A stretch of 64,000 nucleotides of DNA from Cordia subcordata. Lineage: Eukaryota; Streptophyta; Magnoliopsida; Boraginales; Cordiaceae. The notes below the pieces were generated by a model. That model was not told the origin of the DNA. It was given only the letters and a program-made list of their open reading frames with translations, and did no database searches. The position numbers were made by a program, and so were the translations under genes. Positions 1 to 11,982 of this stretch are shown piece by piece; position 1 is the stretch's first letter, and each line of letters starts with the position of its first letter. The stretch lies in contig JAPTOF010000017.1 of the NCBI GenBank assembly GCA_028554755.1, positions 13,167,501 to 13,231,500 on the forward strand, in the 5' to 3' direction.

Positions 1-401
1 AAACCGCCGAAACTCCAAAAAATACCCGAATACAGCTTTCACAACCCATAATTTTTAGCTTAAAGAAAGTATTTTTTAAAAAGTTATTAAAGAAGCACTT
101 ATTAAAAAAGACCAATCCAACCGAGCCCACAAGCTAGTGATGGCCTAACACCGTGTTAAGCTCTCTGCACATAGAAATTTCAGCTAATGATCTCCTAACA
201 CAACACAAGCTCCGCACTTATGACATATCAGCCAGCAATATCTTAACATCCACTAGCCCTGAGCACACGTCGTATATCAAGCTAATCACCTACATATCTG
301 ACAAAACCACTCACTCCAATTATCAGAATTAATAGCCCAACACTTAGTTAGCTCGATGCACGTGATATCCCCTCTAAGTGTCTACACCTGAAAAGATTTA
401 A

Positions 402-620
402 GGGCCGGTTTGGATTGGCTTTTTTTTCCACAGAAAAGCACTTCTTTCTTCAAAAACCCACGTCTTTTTTGCAATAAATATTTGAATTAGACTTCAAAAT
501 TAGTTGGAACTCTTGAAAAAAGCACAACTTCAGCTTTTTCCAGAAGCCAAAATTTTTAGCTTATCTGAAAAAGCACTTTTCTCAAAAGTGCTTCCGACAA
601 AAGCCAATAGAAACGGGCCC
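402..620. mobile_element. MITE, GGGCC-ended family (copy 1)
   Basis: The element starts GGGCCGGTTTGGATTGGC and ends with the near inverted complement GCCAATAGAAACGGGCCC. It is flanked on both sides by TAA (399-401 and 621-623). The AT-rich interior contains a short AAAGCACTTTT-type palindrome. It lies in the first intron of the RPAC1-like gene. A 3-bp TAA duplication is typical of PIF/Harbinger (Tourist-like) elements. No transposase is encoded. Confidence 0.7.
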
Positions 621-671
621 TAATACAGTGAAAAGGAAAGCAAAATAAGCAATTCCCAGAAGCGAGCTTAC

Positions 672-824
672 ATGGGTTGGGGCCTCGGCGGTGCAGAAAA
701 CGCGGGTGCGTTGAAGGTCGAGGTGAGAGGGAAGCTTTCCAGATGGGACATCGGGCAAGTCCCACACTGGCACTTTTGGGATTTTCTCTTTCGCAGTCTT
801 GCTTTCATCTTCTTCCTTTCCCAT
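672..824 (-). CDS. RNA polymerase I/III subunit RPAC1 (AC40)-like, first exon only
   Basis: This is a 51-codon first coding exon on the minus strand. The ATG complement is at 822-824, and a good GTAAGC donor follows in phase 0 immediately below 672. The peptide begins MGKEEDESKTAKEK and continues with VWDLPDVPSGKLPSHLDLQR and then TRVFCTAEAPTH. The 'DLPDVP.GK.P.HL.LQRTRV' pattern matches my recollection of the N-terminus of plant RPAC1 (AC40, the RpoA/RPB3-like subunit shared by RNA polymerases I and III). The remaining exons would lie left of position 1, so no catalytic or assembly domain is visible. The intron holds a MITE at 402-620. The stretch upstream of the start includes a short CA/GT repeat (about 831-846), probably 5'UTR. 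The coding status is fairly secure because of the long in-frame exon and donor. The family assignment rests on a short segment. Confidence 0.6.
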
Positions 825-2321
825 GCCTCTGTGTGTGTGTGTGTGAAGGTGTGGTGGTGTGGGAGATGAGAAGAATGAGACAGTGAGAGGCTTTGATCTG
901 GTGGAGGGTTTATTGTAGGGTTTTAGTAGCCTGATGATATATAAGTTTCTTTTCTTTTTCCTTTTTTTTTCTTTTTTCAGGAATAATATGTTTAGTGGAA
1001 TAAAATTTAATTTGATTTAATTTAATAGTGTTTGCAAAAAAATGCTAAATATACTTAGATAAATAATCTAAATGTATGATTAAATTAAAACTTTTTCTTT
1101 GCTAAACAAGGCGGAGAGCGGGAGAATTTATGGTATGTTTATTTATAGAGAACTAGAGTTATTTTCTAAAAAGATATTATATTTACAAATAATATTTTGG
1201 TTATAAAATTTGGTCATGGAATTAAACAGAACTTTTATGTCATTAAGTGAGATCGATTTTATGGATATGTTATGTCCATCAGAAACAAAGAAAATTTAGT
1301 TTTTCAAAAATATTTCTTTTTTTCATGTGTTTGAACATGTCAAAGATATTTCAAAAACTTGAGGCATAATTTCTTTATAAATTTAGAAAAAAAACTGAAA
1401 ATTAAGTAAATGAGATGAATTTATATGTTTAAGGAAAATATCAAGCACGAAACGTAAATGTTATTTAAAGTGATTTGAGTTTCGACTAATGAAAAATTGA
1501 AAGTTATCATTTTGTAAAAGAAGAAATAAAAATATTGAACATCGTATAGAAATTGTGTAAAGTAAAGCCTAGGGCGATATCCCTAAACTTGAAGTATCAA
1601 CGTTTTTTAGTAAACAGTAGGCTAATTTGCAAAGACCTTTTCGATTCATTTGACTTGATAATTGCTAAAGAATAACCAAAAAAACCTTGATAATCTCAGA
1701 GCATTTTTACGTCTACATACCGTGTTTCAAGTAAATCCGAATTTAATGCATTTTCTTGGACGTGTGCCATCAAATTTATCTTGTATGATTTAGGATACGG
1801 AACTCGCAGAGAACATAATTCTCAACGAGAATGAGTACAGAAGTTAATTTTGTATAATCGACCTCACCTAACAAAATAAAAGTTGGTTCAATTTAGTTCA
1901 GATATATGAAAGTATTATAGATCTATTATTGAAGAGAAATCTTAAACATCTACTGATTTATCGGAAAGTTATTACAGGATATGAATTCACTGCCATCAAC
2001 AGTACCCAAAACAAACCATCATGTAAAAAACTAATAAAAGATGCATGCTTTTTACTCTTTTTCTTCTTCAGCTTCTCCATATTGTTCACATGTAGGGGGA
2101 AACAATGGTCAAAACAATCCTATTTCAGCCAAAATTTTTAAGTCTGTGTCCCTTGTGGAACAACAATAACTTTACGACATCTGCATAAGCTTAATCTCTG
2201 CTGCTACAAGTCATTTCATCTTCTTGCCCCGTCCGGGGTTCTTTTACATCATAGCTTTTCTCTCGCCTTTCCTGGGAGAGTGTATATCTGTGTAGACTTG
2301 AACCTGCTGAAAGGAACCATT
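825..2321. other. Intergenic spacer between RPAC1-like and NOP2-like genes
   Basis: This stretch holds the upstream region of the RPAC1-like gene (a GT repeat at about 831-846) and, at its right end, the presumed 3'UTR of the NOP2-like gene. The rest is AT-rich sequence in which I see no gene-like exon or repeat structure. Confidence 0.5.
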
Positions 2322-5300
2322 CTATGTCTCACTCTTCTTGTCGCCCTGCTTCTTTTCTGCAACCGCTTTTCTCTTTGCTTCTCTCAAAGCTTGTCTCTTC
2401 CCTTCTCTGCACGAGGTTCAAATAATGAGGGTCAACAATTGAAGCTCTATACCTAATAATCCTCACTTGTCGGGGAAGAAACAAAGAAAGTTGCTCCACA
2501 GAAAATGTCAAACTATAACTACATTTAACAAATGCAGCCCCAAAGAATTCTCAGAGATGGAAGGAGCGCAATACCTGGCTTTTGCTATTTCTTCTTTAGA
2601 AAGACGTTTTTCCTTCTTCCTCTTTTTAGGGCCAGATGGCTTTTCTTCTTCAGAAGGGCCATTCTCCTTCCTCTTTTTAGTATTAGATGACTTTCCTTTC
2701 TTTCCATCTGTAGCAAAAGCCTTCTTGAGACTTCCATTCTCTTTGGCAGGACCTTTTCTATTTGGATGCTGCTGAAGATTTTTCTTGCCATTCTCCACGT
2801 TGCTAGTTTCATCAATTGGCCCAGCAGCTTGGACCACCTCCTCTGATGGTTCAGAGGGTTTTGGAGTTGGTTTTGAATTACTCATTTTCTTCAACTACAA
2901 CATAAACAGAAATATGTGGATTGAATGATATTACTAGGCCAAGATATTATTAAATTACTAAACAAAGGGAATTAGCAGAAGCAGCTCTCTAAGAGATTCT
3001 GTGAAGCTTTTTAGTTGTTCAGAAAACAGAAACATCAATCAACTCAACATTTGGATTATCAGAAAATGGAAATGGAAAACATCCTTAAGAAGTAAAAATT
3101 TTATGTACTCTGATAAGTGAGATCTGAGCACAATGAAGATGAACTGGCACGGTTGGGGGAGAGGAGAGAAGAGAGAGGAAGAGGAGGGGGGGAGGCAAAC
3201 TGGTGCTCAGACATGCATCTGCACGAATACAGAAAGAAGGGGGAGCTTGTAAATAACTTGGCAGAACGGGGATAGTGGTTTTATTATGGATAATTTCCCA
3301 TGTTGATTTTGAGACTCAACTGTTAACTACATCCTGAATAAGCTCCCAGCTAATTTGAGTGCATATATGCTCCTGAACTATTGTTTTATCTCACAATATT
3401 AGTAAATATGATTAATTCAAATCCAATATGAAAAATGATCAACTTAAAGGTTCTATGTTACCCATTTAACCATCAATAGTAACCTGGAAATGAGAAATAT
3501 TTTGTTTACAAGAAAGCTTACCATCCAAAAAGTTACATCAGATTAGTATTGTTCTAATTTACATTGTCCGTCACAGGTTGAAGATTTCTTCGTAAAATGT
3601 GAATGAAACTCAGGGTTTCTTTCATCCTTTTCCCCACTTCCCAAGAGTTAGAATAGGATGTAAATTCCACCATATGAGCTATTTATTGTTCAATAAAAAG
3701 CCATGAGGTTCATTTTATATCATATCAGGCAAGACGATGAGGCAATGAAACAAAAACCTAAAATCAAATTATATTAAGCTACCTTTGCAACAAAAAACCC
3801 ATCCATGTTGTGAACATGAGGATAGAAACGTCTTGTCTTCTCTAAGGAGAGGTGAAACCGCTGTCCCCTAAAGCGAATAAACCTGACAAGCAGAAGAATC
3901 TTCATTACAGTATATCTGATAGGTTCTCAAGGAGTTTCACAGAGTAGAATGATAATGATACCCTGGACGTCCAAAGTCAAGTCCACACGGCACTAGTTTC
4001 ACATCCCTCTTCTTGAGTGCATAATCAATAACTGCTTCATTCTGCAAAATTTAACATTTAAGGAAGGAGTAAAATAAGTCAAATCAGGACATATAAAGGG
4101 GTGACTCGATGACAAACCTCAGCAACCATTATGGAGCATGTGGAGTAAACTACATAACCCCCAGACTTTGAATTGGCATCCACCATGTCTATAGCTGCAA
4201 GAATCAATTGCTGCAAAGAAAGAACAAGGCTTGACAAATGAACAAACAGATAGACAACATTTCACAAACCACATCCGGATAAAATTCTACATTATGCCCA
4301 ATCTGATCAAACGGTTGAGGTTTGCAAGATAAATAGGCGTCTTACAAAAAAATAAGGGTCGACCCGAAATTAGTAAACAACATCGAAAAAATTTAACTAC
4401 AATCACAAATGTGTCAACTATTCCTGAATAATTTGAGCTACCCTTCCTCTTTTTTTATTCCCCATGCCAAAACTTACATAAATTGTTAATGCTGACAATG
4501 ATTTGTCACACACAGAGGCTTGTCACATGCACACTTATGGCAAAGCCACTACAGACACTCTTTCTACCAGCACCAAACTTTAAAACTATGAACACTAGTA
4601 TAAGCACAAAAGAACAACAGAATGAGAAGTACACATAAAGAAAATCTATTGCAGGATCTACTTGTGCCACCAAAACAGGAGGACGAGCAACAATGCCAAT
4701 ATAGCAATATTGCCGTTGATTTGAATTTAATTCTCCCCGTTTAGATGTCATTTGACTCTTCCTATTCACTTGGAGTTATTGTCATATAGACTCTAGGAGG
4801 ATGAAAATGATGCAAATACAGTAAAAAGCATTCTCATAAGGAAATGTGCATATATTTAAATATGATGATACCTAGAAGAAAGTAGACTCTTATAAGGTTC
4901 AATTAGAAGTTATGGATGAAACTATGAGACCACAATAAAACTATATTGCATAAAATTTATGTTCTCTTATTCCTGTGATCTGCATTCAACTGAAAGCAAA
5001 GCCCTGACATAACAAAGAAATTGGAAAAATTATGAAAATATTTCACAAGCTCAACAGTACAGGTCTGAAAGAAAAAACGGACTTACTTCTAAAAGATCTC
5101 TATAACTACAGCAGAAAAGCCAATTCTGTCATGTCATCTGGTGGAATTGCGTCTAATACTGCAATTTTTCCTTTTTATTTAATAAGTTTCTTCTGCTGCT
5201 AATAGTTGACTATATTAGATAGTTCATGCAACCTGAAGTTGTCAGGGTCCTAGTATAGCAGTAGTCTCTTAGGAATTTTAAGGGATATAGACGAGTAAGT

Positions 5301-8300
5301 TTTCCTCCATTATGTTGAGGATATAAAGGGATATAGCAGCTACTCAACTTTACCAATGTGTTTCTAAATGTTATCCTAAACCACGCATTCATAATCATGC
5401 AACTAGTTGCAAAATCACACCCATAGTCATGTAACCAGTCAAGGAAAACCATGCCACTGAACAAGGATCCACACCTTCTGCAAATGTGCACAGTTTTGTA
5501 TGTCAAGAGCACTCTTTGAAGTTTTCACAGACTCGTCCTTGGATATAACCTGCATTGGACATGCATGACATCTAAATTTATCAAGTACTCATTGTAAAAC
5601 AGATGCCAATCATGAACATTTTTATCAAGTCTGACCACATACCCCTGTGCCACTGCAAGGAGCATCCAACAAAACTCTATCAACTGTGTTCTGACCCAAC
5701 ACTTTGGGCAGCTGAGGTTAATTTGCAAAATGGAAAAGGGATCAGAGCCAAGACTAGCAAAAATAACAATAATTAGCCACAGTAAGATGGGCAAAACAGC
5801 TTCAGGTGTATTCACAGTCAAAATTGCACTCATGGTAAAGGAGAATAAAGAATAGGTATCTTCACAGTGCCCAAAGATGGGAAAAACAACTTTAGGATAG
5901 TTCTGTCGGTGTAGAATATACTACAGAAAATTCTAAATTTCTAATGATAGAAATGTCTTGTAAAACCAAAGAGGGATTTGGAATCTGGAGTTTTATTCAA
6001 TAAAGAACCAATAGTTGTTAAGGGCCATTCCACCTGAGATAAGATATTAATGTCTTTCCACAGGCTTATCTCTGAGCAAAGGAGGCAAAGTCAAGCTAAC
6101 AATCTATGCAGAAACTATGCCACAAATATGAACACGGAAAGAAACAAGGAATGGAAAGAGCAGAATAAGAAGATTCTAACCTCTCTTCCATCATAATTAC
6201 AAACAATTGTGTTTGTAACTCCCATGCGATGTAAATTTGCTGTAAGTGATTTTAGCCTTGGCACCTTCATCTCATTTGCATAAATAATGCCTATTTTTTG
6301 AAAAACAGATAGACTTTAACATCACTCGTAATGGGAATGAAAATTGAAGCCGCTTTAAAAGATACGATCAATGAGTTTGTGCAAAGAAAAGAGTTCCATT
6401 ATCCAACATAATTATGCATAATTGTTCCAAATCAGATATGGAGTTGAAAAGGGACGCCTCAGTATCTACTAAATTTCTCACACTTTACAGATGCATTACA
6501 TACATCCTTGTTGCCTAAAAACTTCAAGCTTGGCACTGAATTAAGGAGGAAAACTTTTCATGATAGATCTATTACTGGATAGTTAGTCGTAGGCATATTG
6601 CCAAAAACAGATTGCTATAAGGGAAAAATAAAACAAAGCATAAGGCACGCAGCAAGTTGTTGAATACTGCGCAGAATATAGTGCCTAATCAAGCTCTCAT
6701 GCTATCAACCAATATAAAGTAGGGAGTTCAAAATAGCCAAAAGAACAAAGGAGGAAAGAAGATATAAGGAAATAGGTCATAAATTTAAATCCACACATTA
6801 ACACCGTAACAGTGAAGCTACAAAGAAACTTTGGCGACTAAGCCCACGGCAGAGTGTACTAAACTAGGGGAAATGCTTTCAAGCACGCCATGAACACGAA
6901 CATAGTTACAAGCAAAAGAATCTCTCTCACTGGTTTCCAGTGAATGAAATCAATCATGACTCATAAGCAAGTGACCCAGCTTCCTTCACCAAGGCAAAAG
7001 ACCCACCAGAAAAAATCCCAGTGGAAAACATCACAAGATCAGTAAAAACATTCTGCATATAACTGTTAAACAACTTCATAATCTTTGTAGATGTAAATTG
7101 TAATCATAAACAGCAGTTGGTAAGGAATGAGAAGATGGACCATATTACCTAACAGGGCTTTGTACACACACCCAGATTTAAATTAAAGATAAAATAAATC
7201 AACAAATTATGCATGAAAGTGCCATAGTATTCTTGGGGAATGATGAAAATTGGATATATTTTTGGCGCCTCAACTAAGAAAATACAGAGACAACGGAACT
7301 ATATGCATATCCACAAATTAATGCTCACCACTGTTTTTCATAAGAGCAGCAATGTACGTTGTTTTACCACCGGGAGCCGCCCTAGAATGAACATATTGCC
7401 GTCACAATAGAGAATACATGCAGAAACGCAGCAGCAAGATTACCAAACATTCAATAATTAGCACTAGAATGATGGAAAGAAGAAACTTTTTGCAAATAGA
7501 TTTAACTCATTTCTACGAGAAAAATAAGATTTAATCAGAGAGTACAAAGGAGGCGCAATTTATATAAAAAAGTATACACATTTGACCCATCCACCCTTGC
7601 TATTATGTGCATACCTCAAAATCTAGAACTTACTGGAAACTCAAATATGACCAAACATATTAAATAACCTAATTCAAGCAATATTCTTTGGCAACAAAAT
7701 TCTCTTTGATGGGTTGGTACACAAAAAAATGAAACTATAAAGGAAAAGGAAGAAGAAAGGATGAGAAAGAAGGTGATCATGACAATGTAACACGGGAAGA
7801 AAAGAGGAGAGAAAAGAAGAGGCAGTTGACAGTGGAAGTTGGGAAAGAAGAAGCACAGTATGAATTAGGCTCCGAAGGAGAACGCTCAGATGTTCAAGAA
7901 GTACATCACAACTACTTACGCCATATCGACAACCCGTTCCTTCTCCTGAGGAGCAAGCGCCATGACAGGCAAAAAGGAGCTTGCACTTTGCAGCTGTCAA
8001 AAAAGCTGAACATTAGCACATATCACAATTCCGTAAATTGAGTTCTTACAAAATATAATCTATCAAAGTACCATGTAGTGACCGGCCATATATTCAGGAG
8101 TAGCTCCAATTGGAACTTGTGAGTCATAAACAACCAATCCGACCTACAAATATCATAAATTATAAGTAGCCATTGTTTGGCAGCACTGGAGAATTATAAA
8201 GGACGGGTAAAAGTCACAGGACCAAAGTACAAACATTTCTTATTGACCAAAATTAATTTATGAAATAAAGTAACACTCACTTTTGACCACTTGCTTAGTG

Positions 8301-9625
8301 GATCCAGATTAACACCTCTGTTTAAGAGAACACCAGCCAAGTCCCTCCTGCGAGTCTATGTCCAAAATATACAAGTATATTTTACCAGGGAACAGCAAAG
8401 CCACAGTCAGAAAATGAGGTAAATACATCACACACAGAGTTGTTTTACCTTCAAAGTGTTTGTACGAAGACATATTGGCCTAGGCTTTTCAAAAGCTTCA
8501 ATGAGTTCCATGAGTTCAACAACAGGAAACATCTGCATAAAGGTTCCAAGTGAAAACAAAAAACATAGAAGCACATGCAAGTTGCGAAAACTAGAAGGTC
8601 ACAAATTGAACCCTGAAAATGAACATATCACCTCCACTAAAGATTCAATAAGGAAGTCGTTGTATCCATAGTATGAACTTAGATCCCTCTTGAGTTGATC
8701 AACATAATCCTTTCGTGTTACTCCCTCTAGCCTCAAATCCTTAAAATTTGAAAGCACCCGAACAACTGCAATTGTATATGATCCCAAAAAGAAAAAGAAA
8801 AAAAATTATTCTTGAGTAAAAAACAATAATAAAAATCAGAACGTCAAATGGACATCCCACTCACTCTCTTTTATCCTCCTTTGGAGATTCGGGAGATCAG
8901 GTGGTTTGTGTGCTTCTTCTTCAAGCTCCTAGATGTTATAAAAGAAACAGAAGTAAAATTTAAGAGGACATAATGTTTCCAGCTGGAAAAGAAAACCAAA
9001 AGCAACAAAAAGCCAAACCTCCTCAGTTGGCAATCTGAAGACATCAGGTTGCTCTTTAATATTCATATCGAGTTCATCATCTGCATCTTTCTTTTCCCTC
9101 GCCTTCTCCTCATCAATAGCTTTTGACTTCTTAACAATATCTTCTTCATCTGAATCAGAATCTGTATCCGAACCCTCGCCTGCAGGTAAGGAAGTGGTAT
9201 ATTAACTATTTATAAACATGAACATGAGAAAACTGAAGAGCATCGGATCAGAATCATGTTTTCACAAAGCATGAGAACCAAAGGCCCCAACTTCCAACAA
9301 ACACAGTACCTCCATCATCACTTCCCTGGAGAATATCTTCAGCAAACGGGTCATCCCCATCAGAAGACATATCAGAGTCAGAACCAACTTCCTGTTCTTC
9401 AACAGAAACTTCATCTTCTTCTTCTTCCCCAGAAGCAGATTGCATTTCTGGTTCCTCTGCATCAGAAACTTCATGTTCTTCTATCTCCTCATCCGTTCTA
9501 TCAGAATCACTGAAAAGATTCTCTTTTTCAGCTTGTTTCTTAGAAGGTAATTTCTTCTGCTTCTTTTTGGGAAGAGGTCTTCGTGATTGCTTCCCCTTCA
9601 AAGATTTGGCTTTAGGAGCAACCAT
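2322..9625 (-). CDS. NOP2: NOP2-type 25S rRNA cytosine-C5 methyltransferase
   Basis: This nucleolar methyltransferase makes m5C in large-subunit rRNA and is needed for 60S assembly. Seventeen coding exons were joined (9625-9310, 9179-9019, 8928-8865, 8765-8632, 8532-8449, 8355-8281, 8143-8072, 7993-7920, 7381-7329, 6290-6181, 5711-5643, 5549-5475, 4210-4118, 4041-3962, 3882-3783, 2894-2575, 2406-2322), giving about 654 aa in continuous phase. The N-terminus ([16 protein letters not shown]) is basic, then strongly acidic (EEDE and SDSD runs). The Rossmann-fold core has the SAM loop AAAPGGKTT near residue 328. Both catalytic cysteines are present: DAPCSGTG (C400) and YSTCSI (C454). The lysine-rich tail [18 protein letters not shown] looks like a nucleolar-localisation region. 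The ATG at 9625 follows an acceptor, so the 5'UTR is probably split. The family is RsmB/NOP2; Arabidopsis has NOP2A (OLI2) and NOP2B paralogues that I cannot separate here. Confidence 0.92.
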
Positions 9626-10320
9626 CTGTTCAGTTTCAAAAACCTGTAACACAATAGAAAAGCAAAAACTTCATCTTCACGATTCAAAAACTTCATCTTT
9701 CATTATTTCTTTCTATGGAACCCAAAAAAAAAGGAGGCCTATCTAAGATCACGGTGAACTAAACAAATGCTTGAAAAGCCATTTGCGATCAGCCAAGACT
9801 CTTTCCTCATTAAAACTTGTAAAATGTTCACTGGAGTAGACAACACTACGCCATTTAACTAAACACAGGCTTCTACCTCTATCATTCACCTAATTAACAT
9901 TCAACACCCGAAAACAATTTCTAGTTTCCAGCATGTTATCGTAATTCAACCCGAACCTACTTTGCAACCGTCCTCCAATGGTTAACCCAACAATATTTTG
10001 GAAAATTAACATACCCCATTTGTAGACAACCTCTTTTTGCTTTTAGTTAAAGCCTTCACTGTGCCAGTACTAAGCCTGAGCTCTCATTAGCAAACTACTA
10101 CAACTCAAGATATTTAAATTTGTTCGCTCTCGTAATCTTCTTCGAACTCAAAAGCTCCAATTTTTATAAACCAAACTGAGCCTTATCCCACTAAAAGTCG
10201 CGTCAGCTACATAAAATTATATCTAACGACTAAAAGAACCCTATCTCAGGAACGAAAATTCCCTTCAAAATCTTACACTCTGCAATATTCAAAGAATTTA
10301 TCCAAAAACAATACACAAAT

Positions 10321-10321
<1 letters not shown>

Positions 10322-10362
<41 letters not shown>

Positions 10363-10375
10363 GCACACACCCACA
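10322..10375. repeat. (AT)n(AC)n microsatellite
   Basis: An uninterrupted TA/AT run passes directly into an AC/CA run. It lies in the presumed 5' leader intron of the NOP2-like gene. Confidence 0.8.
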
Positions 10376-10480
10376 CCCACATATTAACTTACCACTTTGT
10401 AGAAAAGTTAATGAACCAATGAAGCAGAACGGTTTGAGGGTTGAGAAGAGCAGCTTTTAGTTTGATGACTTCACGAGACT

Positions 10481-10686
10481 AGGGTTTAGGGGTTTTAGTT
10501 CAAAGAAAAAAATTGTGTGTGAAGGAAAAGAAAAAGGAAAAAATTGAATAAGTTGAGGCACCATTGCAGTTCAAGTGCTTCAGTTCAAGTCCATGATGTG
10601 ACGAGCCCATTCTAGGCCCAATTATTAAATTTAAAAGCCCAATTTGAAATTTACGCTAAGTTGTAAGGACCCATTCTAGGCCCAAT
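10481..10686 (-). promoter_or_regulatory. NOP2 promoter: telo-box and site II elements
   Basis: Upstream of the NOP2-like gene (higher coordinates), AGGGTTTAG at 10481-10489 is the telo-box, TAAACCCT on the gene's strand. Two GGCCCAAT copies (around 10615-10622 and 10679-10686) are TGGGCC site II boxes on the gene's strand. A further AGCCCA occurs at about 10636. The two GGCCCAAT boxes sit inside a 17-bp exact direct repeat (10606-10622 and 10670-10686). Telo-box plus site II is the known promoter combination of plant ribosomal-protein and ribosome-biogenesis genes. Function here is inferred. Confidence 0.65.
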
Positions 10687-10770
10687 GATTTAGATTTGGG
10701 TCTATACAGATAACAGCTCCATTGTGGTCTAGGATAATAATACAAGGGTCGTTGGGGTTAAAAAAAAAAA

Positions 10771-10799
10771 AAGAAGAAGAAGAAGAAGAAGAAGAAGAT
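10771..10799. repeat. (GAA)n microsatellite
   Basis: About nine GAA/AAG units follow an A-run. They lie upstream of the NOP2-like promoter elements. Confidence 0.8.
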
Positions 10800-11764
10800 A
10801 AATATGAAATTAAGGAGCTTGAATTTTAAAATCTTTAATATAAAAGGTTGAGTTTATGAACCAATAATATTTTGCACACCGTTAAATAACGATATTAATT
10901 CTTTGTTTATGTGGCAATTTTTTTCTTTTCAATTATTGCATGGAGTTTTATTTTTCTTTGATAGGTTAGGTGCATTTTCTTACATGGCATTCTAAATCTA
11001 CGTAACATACACAAACAAATTTATAAATTATAAATTATCATGTATATGTACATATATAAATTTTGGAGATATTTTGCGAGCTATGAGAATATAAATTAAT
11101 TTATATTTTTTTGTTACTAAATATAAAAAAATTCATATATGATTGAAATTTAAAAGAAATATATGTAAAGTAACTATGCATTTAAGTATTAAAAATTAAC
11201 AAGTTTAAATAAATAACGATAAACCATAAATTTGTTAATTAGTTAGATAAAATCAGGACACATTCATTGTGAAGCAAATAGATGTATCAATTAGTTAATT
11301 AATTTTAAATTTGTCCACCGGCTTAACAAACACATTCTAAAAGACATACCAAGTGTGCTAATTGTTAATGACATATATATAATTATGCTTTGAGTACAAC
11401 AAGGACTAATATAATTAAAGTAGAATCTCCAATAATTTCCTGCTTCATAATGGCGTGATTTTTCACATGTAATTTGATTTAAAAAAATCCCATTTTTGTG
11501 AACTCAACCAGACACTGTGCAAAAAAAAGGAAAAAGAAAAAATATAAACAGGACCCGCAACTAATTTAAAAAGTTTAACTGGCTATATAAATTAAAGCAT
11601 ACATATGAATAATAAAATATGTGTGTAATAAAAACTAAACCAAGAGATTTGGTCAAATAAATAATTTATAGATGTAGTTACACCATGGTACATCAATTAT
11701 GTATGGGATTTTTTTTTCTTTTTTCTTTTTTTTTTTAATGGAGGCTAAGGCTAATTAAGCAGCA
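10800..11764. other. AT-rich intergenic DNA, no gene seen
   Basis: This is very AT-rich spacer. No credible exon, RNA gene or clear repeat unit was recognised. Confidence 0.5.
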
Positions 11765-11967
11765 AATCTTCTTGTATAGATTACCTCTCTCTTATCCTCA
11801 TTCAAGAGCCTTTGGAGTTGTCCCGGAATATTTCTGATGAATCAATATTCAACTGGCAGACTAAGATCATAGTTCACTAACCAATCAGCACATCTGTTTA
11901 ATTCCCTATATACATGCCTAATTTTGAAACATGTTTCGTAGTCAAGGGTACAACGACAGTCTTTTCG
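11765..11967 (-). pseudogene. LINE RNase H remnant, C-terminal part
   Basis: Read on the minus strand, this encodes PLRKDCRCTLDYETCFKIRH followed by VYRELNRCADWLVNYD, then a stop. The H-V-Y-R-E-x-N-R-C-A-D-W-L-x-N signature is the C-terminal half of the RNase H domain (RVT_3) found at the end of plant non-LTR retrotransposon polyproteins. It is the continuation of the fragment at 13455-13960, from which it is separated by about 1.5 kb of younger repeat DNA. The coding frame stops soon afterwards and the element is inactive. Confidence 0.75.
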
Positions 11968-11982
11968 CAGGGGTGGAATGCT

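Noticed and set aside
4506..5833. Long minus-strand frames in the NOP2 region
   Set aside because: They are intron sequence, partly overlapping true exons at 5475-5549 and 5643-5711, and have no family resemblance outside those exons.
9256..9513. Plus-strand Gln/Leu-rich frame
   Set aside because: It is the complement of the acidic, GAA-rich first coding exon of the NOP2-like gene.
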